DNA of 41,309 nt. It comes from Profundibacterium mesophilum KAUST100406-0324 (GTDB taxonomy: Bacteria; Pseudomonadota; Alphaproteobacteria; Rhodobacterales; Rhodobacteraceae). The notes beneath the pieces were generated by a model. It saw nothing but the letters and a program-made list of their open reading frames with translations, had not been told where the DNA came from and did not search any database. A program made the translations under genes and the position numbers. Positions within the stretch are counted from its first letter, which is position 1. Each line of letters opens with the position of its first letter. The stretch is taken from positions 1 to 41,309 of the forward strand of contig NZ_APKE01000021.1 of NCBI RefSeq assembly GCF_009835145.1, written 5' to 3'. Positions 1 through 6,949 of the stretch are shown here, piece after piece.

Positions 1-81
1 GCAAAGCCGCCTCGACGACCTGCTGCCGTGGAACTTCAAGCCGTCAAGCTGAACCGCTGGTGCTGTTCAGCTAACGCTTAC
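1..81 (+). mobile_element. Right end of an IS66-family insertion sequence (element truncated by the window edge)
   Basis: The first 52 bases encode the last residues of a protein ending RLDDLLPWNFKPSS, which resembles the conserved C-terminal tail of IS66-family TnpC transposases. About 28 bases later comes GCTAACGCTTAC, ending at 81; read from the other strand it starts GTAAGCG, the usual terminal-repeat start in this family. Tail plus terminus at the expected spacing support an IS66 right end. The IS66 family normally makes 8-bp target duplications, so 82-89 (agagcacg) should be repeated at the unseen left end. The left end and most of the transposase lie outside the window. Confidence 0.6.
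2..52 (+). CDS. IS66-family transposase (TnpC), C-terminal 16 residues only
   Basis: The frame is open from the window start and ends with TGA at 50-52. Visible residues are QSRLDDLLPWNFKPSS. The LLPW block with a preceding acidic pair is typical of the short C-terminal domain that follows the DDE catalytic domain in IS66 TnpC proteins. Nothing can be said about whether the full gene is intact. The element-end sequence at 64-81 supports the assignment. Confidence 0.5.
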   Translation, partial: QSRLDDLLPWNFKPSS

Positions 82-296
82 AGAGCACGGTCTATGAAGC
101 CGACAGGGCCATTGTTCAGCCGGTCGGCCCGCGCGGCGCTCCAAGGATCTAGCACGGCGCGCACAGCTGAATGGAGATCCATATCGGGGTGCTGCGCCAG
201 ATCCTTCCGGATGCTCCAATCCGTCATCGGGCCTTCATATGGGCGTATCTGGTATCCTCGAGAAAACACACCGCGCCGGGTCGGATAATCACGCAT
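78..296 (-). pseudogene. Unrecognised reading frame truncated by the IS66 insertion
   Basis: A minus-strand frame reads from ATG at 296 (MRDYPTRRGVFSRGYQIRPY...) and runs into the IS66 end, where it stops 3 bases inside the element at 78-80. The likely chain is about 72 residues, so the original C-terminus has been lost. An earlier ATG at 329 would start inside the parS-like palindrome and is unlikely. I do not recognise a family. The sequence has balanced composition and looks protein-like rather than a GC-bias shadow. There is no clear ribosome binding site. Confidence 0.35.
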
Positions 297-312
297 CCCA
301 AGGCCTGGGGCG

Positions 313-332
313 GAGTTGACAGCTGTCAACTC
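313..332. other. parS: parS-like centromere palindrome, copy 1 (downstream of repC)
   Basis: A perfect palindrome whose 16-bp core GTTGACAGCTGTCAAC lies at 315-330; flanking bases extend the symmetry to 20 bp. The core fits the GTT-N4-GC-N4-AAC layout known for parS sites of repABC replicons, which are bound by RepB. It sits immediately after the repC stop codon. An identical core occurs at 1591-1606, so repC is bracketed by two sites. Confidence 0.8.
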
Positions 333-1544
333 TTACGCCGGTGTCCCCTCAACCTTCAGCGCGCGCAGCATTGGGCCCGGCGTGAAGCGCCCCTGTTCGG
401 CCTTGACGCTGAGCACGCGCAGATAAGCTCCCGGGTTTCTTATCACCGCGAATTTCTCGAGGATGCAGGCAAGGGTGACTGCTGCGGCATCACTGCCCAT
501 GCGCGACTTGGCCATCTGCCAAACGTCACCGCCGATCCCGAGCATCGGGCGCACCGTTTCTGCCGCCTGTGTCAAACCGTGCCAGTTTGCAATCCCGCCG
601 GGTATCAACTCGGCAATCTGTCTGCATCGTGCCAATATCTCGGGCAGGGCCGGCATGTCGTCGCGATCCTCTCTCGGCGTGCCCACCCGTGGCGGATGGG
701 ACGCGCCGGAATCCGCAAGCCGGGTTTCCACAGCCCTCTTTCTTTCAATAGGTATTCTGTCTGAAGATTGAATGTGCCGCTCATTTTGGCTGTCATCGCC
801 GCTCAAATCCACGGTTTCGAGACAGGACGACGCGTCGATCTCGGTCAGCATCCGCGCGTGCAGATCAGCGCTGGCAACGTTCAATCTCGCGGCCGCATCG
901 AGGTCCAGCTTCCGGCGCAGACCCCGCAGGAGTTCCGCCTGGTCGGCGCGCAAGGGGCCAAGCTGCTCGGGCGGCAGGCCGGCCTCCGCGAGCCAATCGC
1001 CGAGCTTGGCGATATCGCGCAGCCTCACGACAGTCTCCTCGCGCAGCGCCCTGACCTTGGCCAGCCTTTCGCGTTCGGCCTCTGCGGCCTCGGATATCTC
1101 GCCCGCCCGCAGCAGCAGGGGTCGCAAATCGAAGCCGAAGGCCCTGCTGATCCCGCCGCCCGGACCGCGCGCGGCATAACGCTTGCCATTCGGGCTGTCA
1201 TGGCGCGCCACGAGGCCCGCTTTTACCAAGGCTGCGAGATGCCGGCGCAGGGTGCTCTCCGCCATGCCATGGGCCCTGAGGCCAAGGGCGGCATTGGAGG
1301 GGAAGACGACCAGCATGGCCGTATCGCAAAGGACGCGTTCGGGATGAAAGGAGACAAGCGCGGCCAGAACGGCGAGGTCCCGGTCGCTGATTCCGAAGGC
1401 GCGCCGCGCCAGTGTCAGCTCGGCCAGCAGCGCGTAGCGATCCGCGCGGGCCGTCCCGCGCGGTGTCTCCTCGAGCACCCGCGCCGTCTTCAGGGCGGGG
1501 GCCGTCATGCGCGCCGCAAAGGGCGTCATCGTAATGTGCTTCAT
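333..1544 (-). CDS. repC: Plasmid replication initiator RepC
   Basis: This 403-residue protein is the replication initiator of repABC replicons and acts at an origin that normally lies inside its own gene. The N-terminus (MKHITMTPFAARM) has the common RepC pattern. A winged-helix DNA-binding region is visible at about residues 80-140 (ESTLRRHLAALVKAGL), a charged helical segment follows at 145-200, and the conserved C-terminal part contains ELIPGGIANW and VIRNPGAYLR. Length is normal for the family. It is the last gene of repA-repB-repC. The leader to its start contains a counter-transcribed RNA candidate and a parS-like site, the usual arrangement for keeping RepC synthesis low. The Shine-Dalgarno is weak, as expected for a controlled initiator. 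Confidence 0.92.
   Translation of the reverse strand: MKHITMTPFAARMTAPALKTARVLEETPRGTARADRYALLAELTLARRAFGISDRDLAVLAALVSFHPERVLCDTAMLVVFPSNAALGLRAHGMAESTLRRHLAALVKAGLVARHDSPNGKRYAARGPGGGISRAFGFDLRPLLLRAGEISEAAEAERERLAKVRALREETVVRLRDIAKLGDWLAEAGLPPEQLGPLRADQAELLRGLRRKLDLDAAARLNVASADLHARMLTEIDASSCLETVDLSGDDSQNERHIQSSDRIPIERKRAVETRLADSGASHPPRVGTPREDRDDMPALPEILARCRQIAELIPGGIANWHGLTQAAETVRPMLGIGGDVWQMAKSRMGSDAAAVTLACILEKFAVIRNPGAYLRVLSVKAEQGRFTPGPMLRALKVEGTPA
728..800. other. oriV: AT-richer tract inside repC, candidate oriV
   Basis: Within the GC-rich repC gene this stretch (for example ctttctttcaataggtattc) is clearly richer in A and T than its surroundings. In studied repABC plasmids the replication origin maps to an AT-rich part of repC, so this is the natural candidate. 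The sequence shows only the composition shift; no iterons were recognised. Confidence 0.4.
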
Positions 1545-1590
1545 CCGTTTTCACGAAGGCAAAACTCTAGCGTGACGTCCAAGGACGGCT

Positions 1591-1606
1591 GTTGACAGCT
1601 GTCAAC
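1591..1606. other. parS: parS-like centromere palindrome, copy 2 (repB-repC gap)
   Basis: GTTGACAGCTGTCAAC is a perfect 16-bp palindrome, identical to the core at 315-330 and matching the repABC parS pattern. It contains an exact TTGACA hexamer on each strand. On the plus strand this hexamer (1592-1597) is placed to act as the -35 box of the antisense RNA, so RepB binding here could affect that promoter. Confidence 0.8.
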
Positions 1607-1621
1607 TTTCGAAGCTACATA
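1592..1621 (+). promoter_or_regulatory. Putative promoter of the antisense (ct) RNA
   Basis: TTGACA at 1592-1597 is a perfect -35 hexamer. About 17-18 bases further lies a weak -10 candidate (CTACAT at 1615-1620 or TACATA at 1616-1621). Initiation would fall near 1627, just ahead of a strong terminator hairpin, giving a transcript of the size expected for repABC ctRNAs. The -35 lies within the parS-like palindrome. Confidence 0.45.
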
Positions 1622-1626
1622 CGAGG

Positions 1627-1685
1627 TGCGAGTTCGATGGGGCCTCTCGGGATTTTACCGTCTCGGGAGGTCTTTCGTTTTCTGC
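1627..1685 (+). ncRNA. Candidate counter-transcribed RNA (ctRNA, incompatibility determinant) of the repABC operon
   Basis: repABC replicons encode a small antisense RNA of roughly 50-60 nt in the repB-repC gap, on the strand opposite the operon. It represses RepC synthesis. Here the gap is 189 bp, a plus-strand promoter candidate ends at about 1621, and a hairpin at 1645-1672 is followed by a T-rich run. The hairpin arms (cctctcggga and tctcgggagg) pair over 10 positions with two G-U pairs around an 8-base loop. The exact 5' end is inferred from the promoter. Confidence 0.55.
1645..1685 (+). terminator. Intrinsic terminator of the ctRNA candidate
   Basis: A 10-bp stem with loop ttttaccg is followed by tctttcgttttctg, a T-rich tail on the plus strand. 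This is among the clearest hairpin-plus-T-run structures in the window, and it lies where a repABC ctRNA should end. Confidence 0.6.
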
Positions 1686-1733
1686 CTGTCCCGTGCTCCT
1701 CTCTTCAGTGTTGAAACCGCGCGTATTTCGCGC

Positions 1734-2702
1734 TCATTCGCCGTGTTCCTTCAGGAAACGACGGTGAATCTCTTCCATGTTCGCCGCGATCCAGTCGCCG
1801 AGCGCCGCATCCTCGATGCTGAGCGTCCGGCCCTTTCCCGTGCGGCGCAGCTGCCCCAGCTGGGCGCCACCGACCCCGGACAGGATCGTCCTGGCGGGGG
1901 CGGGCTTGCGTCCGGCCGGATCGAGCGCGGCGAGCACCGCCTCGAACCGGGCATCCGATGTCTCGCCGGCGGCAAGTTCCACGAGCCGGGGCAGGGGCGT
2001 GTCGCCGATCCGCTCCGACATCAGGCGCCAGCGATCGCGTCCCGCCGACGGGGCGGCACCGATCGCCGTGATCAGCGCGGCGGGAACCGCGTCCGCGATG
2101 CCGAGCATCCGGCTCAGCACCGTCTTGTCGAGATGCAGCGCATCGCCGATCACCTTGCGCGTGAAGCCCATCTCGACCATCTGGCGCGCAAAGCTCGCCT
2201 TCTCGATGAAGCTCAGCTCCTTGCGCGCGCTGTTCTCCTGGCCCTGCGCAATGATCAGGTCGGCATCGCTCAGATCGCGCAGCATCGCGCGGACGGGCTG
2301 CCCGATCCGGCGCAGCGCGGCCACCCGCCGCCGCCCGTAGACCACCTCGTAGCGCCCCTCGACATTGGGCGAATGGCGCAGGAGGACGGGAACCTGCTGG
2401 CCATAAAGGCGCAGGCTTTCGGCAAGCGCGTCGAGCCCCGCGGGATCGGCATCGAGCCGGTCGCGCAGGCCCGCATCGTCGATCATGTCGGCCGGAACCT
2501 CGATCAGGGCGCGTTTCTTGAGCTCGGCGATCGACTGGCTGACCGCACCGATCGCACCCTTTGCCGAGCGGGGCAGGGGGGTGGCCCGCGCGTCGCCCGC
2601 GGAGCCCGGAGCATTGGCGTCCGGCCCGTTCGACGAAGCGCTCTCTCCCTCGCCGGACACGGCCGGTGTCATCAGGGATTTCAGAAGGTCCTTGCGCGCC
2701 AT
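1734..2702 (-). CDS. repB: Plasmid partition protein RepB (ParB family)
   Basis: This 322-residue protein binds parS and works with RepA to segregate the replicon. The N-terminus MARKDLLKSL is typical of RepB. The ParB/Srx-type nuclease-like domain spans about 60-160, with ALAESLRLYGQQVPVLLR, the arginine patch YGRRRVAALRR and AQGQENSARKELSFIEKA. A central helix-turn-helix follows at about 170-200 (FTRKVIGDALHLDKTVLSRM). The start lies 10 bp after the repA stop, so the two genes are co-transcribed. Its presumed targets are the two identical palindromes flanking repC. Length and domain order are normal. Confidence 0.93.
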   Translation of the reverse strand: MARKDLLKSLMTPAVSGEGESASSNGPDANAPGSAGDARATPLPRSAKGAIGAVSQSIAELKKRALIEVPADMIDDAGLRDRLDADPAGLDALAESLRLYGQQVPVLLRHSPNVEGRYEVVYGRRRVAALRRIGQPVRAMLRDLSDADLIIAQGQENSARKELSFIEKASFARQMVEMGFTRKVIGDALHLDKTVLSRMLGIADAVPAALITAIGAAPSAGRDRWRLMSERIGDTPLPRLVELAAGETSDARFEAVLAALDPAGRKPAPARTILSGVGGAQLGQLRRTGKGRTLSIEDAALGDWIAANMEEIHRRFLKEHGE

Positions 2703-2712
2703 TGCCGTCTCC

Positions 2713-3897
2713 TCATGCCTTCGCCTGGCGGCCCCAGGCGGCCTGGATCAGCCCCTCGATCTCGCCGTTGACCGCGTTCAGGCTCTCGATCGCGCGCTCA
2801 TAGGTGGAGCGGGTGAACTGGCTCCGCTCCACCTCGTAGAGCGTCTGCTTGGTGATGCCGGCATCCGAGATCGCGGTGGATTTGAGCACCGGGTGATTGA
2901 GCACGTGCTCGCCGAAAAGCGAGCGCATGAAACTGACCATCTGGTTCTGTGGCCCGTCGCCGGGCTCGTAGCGTGTCACCACGTAGCGCATCCAGTCATA
3001 GGACATGTCCGCCCCCGCCTCCGCCACGACCCCCAGAAGGTTCGACGTCATCAGCAGGAACTGGCACATCGACATCACGTCGAGCATCTGCGGATGCACC
3101 GTGACCAGCACCGCCGTCGCCGCCGACAGGGCCGACATCGTCAGGAAACCCAGTTGCGGCGGGCAATCCATCACCACGATGTCGTAATCGCCCTCGATTT
3201 CCGCCAGTTTGTCACCAACCCTGGTAAAGAAGAGATGACCGGCCCGTTCGGCCAGGACACGCGGCGTGTCATGCTCGAATTCCATCAGGTCGAGATTGCC
3301 CGGGATGATGTCGAGATTGGTGAAATAGGTTTTCTGGATAACGTCCCGCACCGGCACGGGATCGTCATAGCGGATCGCGTCGTAGAGCGTGCCGCCATCG
3401 AGCAGGTCGAATTCGGGCTGAAACCCGTGAAGGGCAGAGAAGCTGGCCTGCGGATCGAGATCGATCGCGAGGACCTTGTAGCCGTCGAGCGCCAGCTTCT
3501 GCGCCAGATGGGCCGATGTCGTGGTCTTGCCCGAGCCGCCCTTGAAGTTGATCACCGTAATCACCTGGAGCTGGTCGCCCGCACGCCGTCCGGGCAGGTA
3601 GGTGCCCGGTGACTTGGCCCCCTTCTCGAGCATCTCGCGCAGCGCCTGGATGTCGGCGGGCGTGTACCAGCGGCGCCCCCCGGTGCGGATTTCCGGCTCG
3701 GGCCCGCGCCCCTCGAGATGCAGCTTGCGCAGATAGGCATCCTTGACCCCCAGCAGGTCGGCGACCTCGCCGGAGGTGAACTTGCGCAATTCCTTGCGGG
3801 CATCGGGCGGAAAGAGTTGCTTGCGATGGGCCTGCAGACGTTCCGAAAGGCGTGCCGCATGCTCTCCCACGAGCACGTCGATCCGTTCATTGCCCAT
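2713..3897 (-). CDS. repA: Plasmid partition ATPase RepA (ParA family)
   Basis: RepA is the Walker-type ATPase of the partition system and the autorepressor of repABC. With the chosen start it has 394 residues. An N-terminal MerR-like helix-turn-helix (FTSGEVADLLGVKDAYLRKL) precedes the deviant Walker A motif KGGSGKTTTSAH, followed by LAIDLDPQASFSAL and VVMDCPPQLGFLT, all classical for ParA/RepA. The frame is open to an ATG at 3945, but the ATG at 3897 has a Shine-Dalgarno (AAGGA about 7 bases upstream) and the extension is Pro/Arg-rich, so 3897 is preferred. It is first in the operon. Confidence 0.92.
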   Translation of the reverse strand: MGNERIDVLVGEHAARLSERLQAHRKQLFPPDARKELRKFTSGEVADLLGVKDAYLRKLHLEGRGPEPEIRTGGRRWYTPADIQALREMLEKGAKSPGTYLPGRRAGDQLQVITVINFKGGSGKTTTSAHLAQKLALDGYKVLAIDLDPQASFSALHGFQPEFDLLDGGTLYDAIRYDDPVPVRDVIQKTYFTNLDIIPGNLDLMEFEHDTPRVLAERAGHLFFTRVGDKLAEIEGDYDIVVMDCPPQLGFLTMSALSAATAVLVTVHPQMLDVMSMCQFLLMTSNLLGVVAEAGADMSYDWMRYVVTRYEPGDGPQNQMVSFMRSLFGEHVLNHPVLKSTAISDAGITKQTLYEVERSQFTRSTYERAIESLNAVNGEIEGLIQAAWGRQAKA

Positions 3898-4073
3898 TCG
3901 CTGTCCTTCGCCTCGCGGGGGCGGTGGCCGCCTCCCGATTTTCACATCCGTTTGTTACGGTTTGCGACGTTTAGTATTGCTCATGGCGTAAGTGAATGAC
4001 CGACCCGGGAGATTCTCGCAAGAATTTTCTCGCAACCTGCGCGTCGCCTCGCTCCGGGCAGGCCCGCGCAAGA
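3898..4073 (-). promoter_or_regulatory. Leader and promoter region of repABC with short direct repeats
   Basis: This gap precedes repA and is richer in A and T than its flanks. It should hold the RepA-repressed promoter. TTCTCGCAA occurs twice, at 4013-4021 and 4027-4035, on a 14-bp period, and gagattctc nearby has dyad symmetry. A minus-strand TACTAA around 3972-3977 is a possible -10, but no convincing -35 was found. The operator role of the repeats is an inference. Confidence 0.4.
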
Positions 4074-4108
4074 GGGTCCGGGCGGGTGATGGGGGCCCGC
4101 CCGGACCC
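4074..4108 (-). terminator. Strong hairpin downstream of the three-repeat exported protein gene
   Basis: Arms GGGTCCGGGCGGG (4074-4086) and CCCGCCCGGACCC (4096-4108) are perfectly complementary over 13 bp around a 9-base loop. The hairpin begins about 15 bases past the stop of the minus-strand gene ending at 4124. The T-run beyond it is poor (CTCTTGCG), so termination may be imperfect. Confidence 0.55.
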
Positions 4109-4123
4109 GTGCCGCAATGGCGG

Positions 4124-4627
4124 TCAGTCGTTGTCGCTGCGGCGGTTGGCCTGCAGGCGGACCAGCTCGTTCAGCGACCGGCCCTCGGCACGGACGCCGA
4201 GGCTCGCGGCCAGCTGGGCGCGGGCGGCGGCGCGGGCCTCGCCATGGGAGCGGCCCGAGAGGACGAACTCGGCGCGGTTGCTGTCATTCTCGACGCGCGC
4301 CTGTGCCAATTGCTGCATCTCGGCCACGCTGAGCGCGCCCGGCGCAAGGCCGAGACCGCGGGCAAGCTGGTCCGCACGGGTGGCGCCGGCATCCGTGCCG
4401 CTATTGTTCAGAAGATGCCGGATGCGGGTGCGCGCCCCGGAGCCGCCTTCGGATTTCAGCGCCTTCAACTGCACGAGCTGCGGCAGGGAATAGGCGCCCG
4501 GCGCGACCCCGAGGGAGCGTGCGAGCTGCGCCTCGGAAGCGCTGACGGGCTGCGCGGCGGCGGGGAGGGCAAGCCCGAGGGTTGCGGCGGCGAGGCTTGC
4601 GGCGAGAAGCGTGCGATAGGAAGTCAT
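4124..4627 (-). CDS. Small exported protein with three internal helical repeats (function unknown)
   Basis: The 167-residue product starts with a signal peptide (MTSYRTLLAASLAAATLGLALPAAAQP, likely cut after AQ or AAAQ). The mature part contains three related segments: SEAQLARSLGVAPGAYSLPQL, ADQLARGLGLAPGALSVAEM and RAQLAASLGVRAEGRSLNEL, each about 45-50 residues apart and each followed by a charged helix. I do not recognise a characterised family; similar short periplasmic proteins occur in Rhodobacterales. The start at 4627 is supported by AAGGA 8 bases upstream; the open frame extending to 4867 lacks such support. It appears monocistronic, with a strong hairpin after the stop. Confidence 0.75.
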   Translation of the reverse strand: MTSYRTLLAASLAAATLGLALPAAAQPVSASEAQLARSLGVAPGAYSLPQLVQLKALKSEGGSGARTRIRHLLNNSGTDAGATRADQLARGLGLAPGALSVAEMQQLAQARVENDSNRAEFVLSGRSHGEARAAARAQLAASLGVRAEGRSLNELVRLQANRRSDND

Positions 4628-5002
4628 TGGATCGATCCTTGCAGATTGAATGCAGCGCGGCGGCTGCGGGATGATGCGGCAGCCATGAAGGCCGCGCGTT
4701 TTGAGGAAATCGCAGGCCCGGCCCCCCTTGACGGGGACGAAAGGCAGGGCCCGTGATGCGGTATGGATGAAGGATGCGGGCCAGCGGCGAGGGAAAGGAA
4801 ACCGCCGGCCCGCGGGCTTTACGCGCCGGTTCGGGCACGTACCTCTGTTGCACGCAGCGCGGGACAAGGGCCTCCAAGCGTCACGGCATAACGCTCATGC
4901 GGTGTGAAACCGGGCATTGCGTCTGCGAAAGGCGAGGAGAGCCTGCAACCCGGCCCCGAAAGCGGCACGCGGCGGCCCGTTTCAGAGCCTCGAGGCGCCG
5001 GG
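4628..5002. other. Intergenic region of about 375 bp
   Basis: It holds only GC-bias frames in all phases. It presumably contains the promoter of the three-repeat protein gene (reading leftwards from 4628) and the end of the transcript from the His-rich gene. No convincing -35/-10 pair, RNA gene or repeat was recognised. Confidence 0.4.
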
Positions 5003-5365
5003 TCAGGCTCTTGGAGGGCGGCGTAGTCCGAACTCGGAGAGCAGGTCCGCGATCCGTCCATCGCGCACGCCGTGGACATGCGACAGGGCCGGGCCGGTGA
5101 TCCGCAGAGCGGCACGCTCGGGCACGAGGCTCGGCGCCGAGGACGGCTCGCAGTGAACCGCCTCATGGCGCGCATGGCTGTCCTCTTCGCCTTCGGCATG
5201 GGGCCTGATATGGCTGCCATGGTCTTCCGAATGGGCGAAGGCGCCTGCCGTGCATTCGAGATCGAACTCCTCGGCCGCGGCATAGGCGGAGACGGCAAGC
5301 AATGAGAAGGCGGCAAAGGCGGCCGCCAGGGTCATCAGTATCCTGAATGCAAAACCTGTTCTCAT
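5003..5365 (-). CDS. Small exported His/acidic-rich protein, possible metal binder
   Basis: This 120-residue protein has an N-terminal signal peptide (RILMTLAAAFAAFSLLAVSAYA) with a plausible cleavage after AYA. The mature part has a dense His/Asp/Glu segment (HSEDHGSHIRPHAEGEEDSH, then ARHEAVHCEP) and two cysteines, suggesting metal binding. The C-terminal half (ITGPALSHVHGVRDGRIADLL) looks ordered. Two starts are possible: ATG at 5365 gives the Arg-containing n-region expected of a signal peptide but has no Shine-Dalgarno, whereas ATG at 5335 has AGGA about 6 bases upstream but lacks the positive n-region. No family is recognised. A copper locus lies 10 kb away on the same strand, so a link to metal handling is speculative. 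Confidence 0.55.
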   Translation of the reverse strand: MRTGFAFRILMTLAAAFAAFSLLAVSAYAAAEEFDLECTAGAFAHSEDHGSHIRPHAEGEEDSHARHEAVHCEPSSAPSLVPERAALRITGPALSHVHGVRDGRIADLLSEFGLRRPPRA

Positions 5366-5482
5366 GAGGATGACTGGAACAGCAATGCGGAGGCCGGGAC
5401 AAGAGGTCTCCCTCGCGGGAAGGGGGCGGCCCGTCGCTCACGTTTTCGTCATCGGGCCATGGAGCCTTTCAGGAGAAGCGGG

Positions 5483-6949
5483 TCATGCCGGCCCGGCCTC
5501 CCTTCGGGCCGGTGGGCGGCGCCGCAATTCCTCGGCCGCGAAGGCGAGGGCCAGCAGGACCGCGACCCAGATGATCCGCCCCTGGTATCGATCCGCCGGC
5601 GCCGAAAGCCCCCCGCATATCAATGCGTTGGCCGCGAGGCCCGTCACCAGCATCGCGATCGGCGCGCGCGTTCGGGGCCGGAAGATTGCCGCCAGAAGCA
5701 GCGCGAGGGCGGCGGCGAGGGCGGCCCAACGCTCGATCCGCTCGGCGCGCTCGAAGCGCGCCACGTCGCGGGGCAGGGTGTCGACATGCAGGCGCGCCGG
5801 CCCCGCAATCTCGTAGCTGACCTCGTGAACCTCGCTCAGACCGATGCGCGTGAATTGCTCCGCGGCGTTGCCCAGAAGCGCCCAGAGCTGCGCCGGCGGA
5901 TCATAGAGGAAGACCTCCCAGACCAGCGCGACCTCCTGGTCGGCGACCTCGGCCATCTGCGCGCCGCTGGCGCGATCCTTGATGTTCCCGGGCTCCCAGA
6001 GTGCCTCGGCCACGGTCTGCGGAAAGCCGTCGGGATAAAGCTCGCACAGGGTGAAGGCCACATCATCGCAATTCTCGGTTAGGTAGCGCACCGCGACCCC
6101 GTCGGCGAGCGAGCGCGCCAGCAGGATCGGCAGACGGGCAGGGGCCACGCTCGCCTTTCCCGGAAGCATTCCCGACATGCCGATATTGAGCGCCAGCGCG
6201 GCAAGGAGCGGCACCTGTATCGCAAGCGCCGCGATCCAGCGCCGCCGCCATGCCAGCCACAGGCCGAGCGCCACGCCCATCGTCGCGGCAAGGGGGATAT
6301 GGCTGTAATGCGACAGCACCGCCCAGAGGGCAAACAGGCCCAGAAGCCCCCCCGTCCAGATCCCGATCGCCCCGCCCCGGCGCAGCACCACGAGCGGCAC
6401 GAGGATCAGCCAGGCGGCAAGGATGTCGGGCATGATCTGTCCCGCGAAAAAGCCGGCATTCGTCACCGCCGCCATGCCGATGCCGACCCCGAGCCGCGCC
6501 AGCGGCGCGAGCGGATGGAGCACCATCCAGATCAGCCAGGCGGTCCCGAGCGCGGCGAGGATCACGGGTGCGAAGACGCCCCCCGCCCGCATTGCCGCGT
6601 TGACATAGACCGCGAAGGGCACCGAGCGCACATTGGCCACGCTCTTGGCATCGGGCTCTGGGGACGCCGTGTCGCCATCCCCGTCCGTATCGTCCCCACC
6701 TGATCCGTCATCACGGCCTTTGCCGGGTTCCGCGCCTTCCTGCGCCGGGCCAAGGCCGAGCCGTGCGCCAAGCACCGCGATCGCCACCCCGCCGCCAACA
6801 TAATAGCTTCGCGTGTCGCCGAAGGCGAAGGGTGCCCCGGAGCGCAGGGCCGGGAAGAGGAGCGCCAGCGTCAGCAGGGCGATGACCCCGATCCGCACGA
6901 AAGCGGCCGATGCCCCGCGGCGGGGCCTGCCCTGATCGAATTCCGTCAT
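5483..6949 (-). CDS. Polytopic membrane protein, possibly glycosyltransferase-like (unknown function)
   Basis: The 488-residue product has about ten hydrophobic segments, beginning with VRIGVIALLTLALLFPAL at residues 19-36. A first loop containing GDTRSYYVGG is followed by an Asp/Gly-rich stretch at about residues 75-100 (GRDDGSGGDDTDGDGDTA). Later segments include ILAALGTAWLIWMVLHPLAPL, a motif IMPDILAAWLILVPLVVL and a long non-membrane stretch at about 285-400 with ENCDDVAFTLCELYPDGFP. The organisation recalls membrane sugar transferases of the GT-C type, but no catalytic signature was confirmed. ATG at 6949 has AGGAGG at the correct distance; a GTG at 6967 is rejected for this reason. It is divergent from the polysaccharide block starting at 7415, which fits a role in that pathway. 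Confidence 0.75.
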   Translation of the reverse strand: MTEFDQGRPRRGASAAFVRIGVIALLTLALLFPALRSGAPFAFGDTRSYYVGGGVAIAVLGARLGLGPAQEGAEPGKGRDDGSGGDDTDGDGDTASPEPDAKSVANVRSVPFAVYVNAAMRAGGVFAPVILAALGTAWLIWMVLHPLAPLARLGVGIGMAAVTNAGFFAGQIMPDILAAWLILVPLVVLRRGGAIGIWTGGLLGLFALWAVLSHYSHIPLAATMGVALGLWLAWRRRWIAALAIQVPLLAALALNIGMSGMLPGKASVAPARLPILLARSLADGVAVRYLTENCDDVAFTLCELYPDGFPQTVAEALWEPGNIKDRASGAQMAEVADQEVALVWEVFLYDPPAQLWALLGNAAEQFTRIGLSEVHEVSYEIAGPARLHVDTLPRDVARFERAERIERWAALAAALALLLAAIFRPRTRAPIAMLVTGLAANALICGGLSAPADRYQGRIIWVAVLLALAFAAEELRRRPPARREAGPA

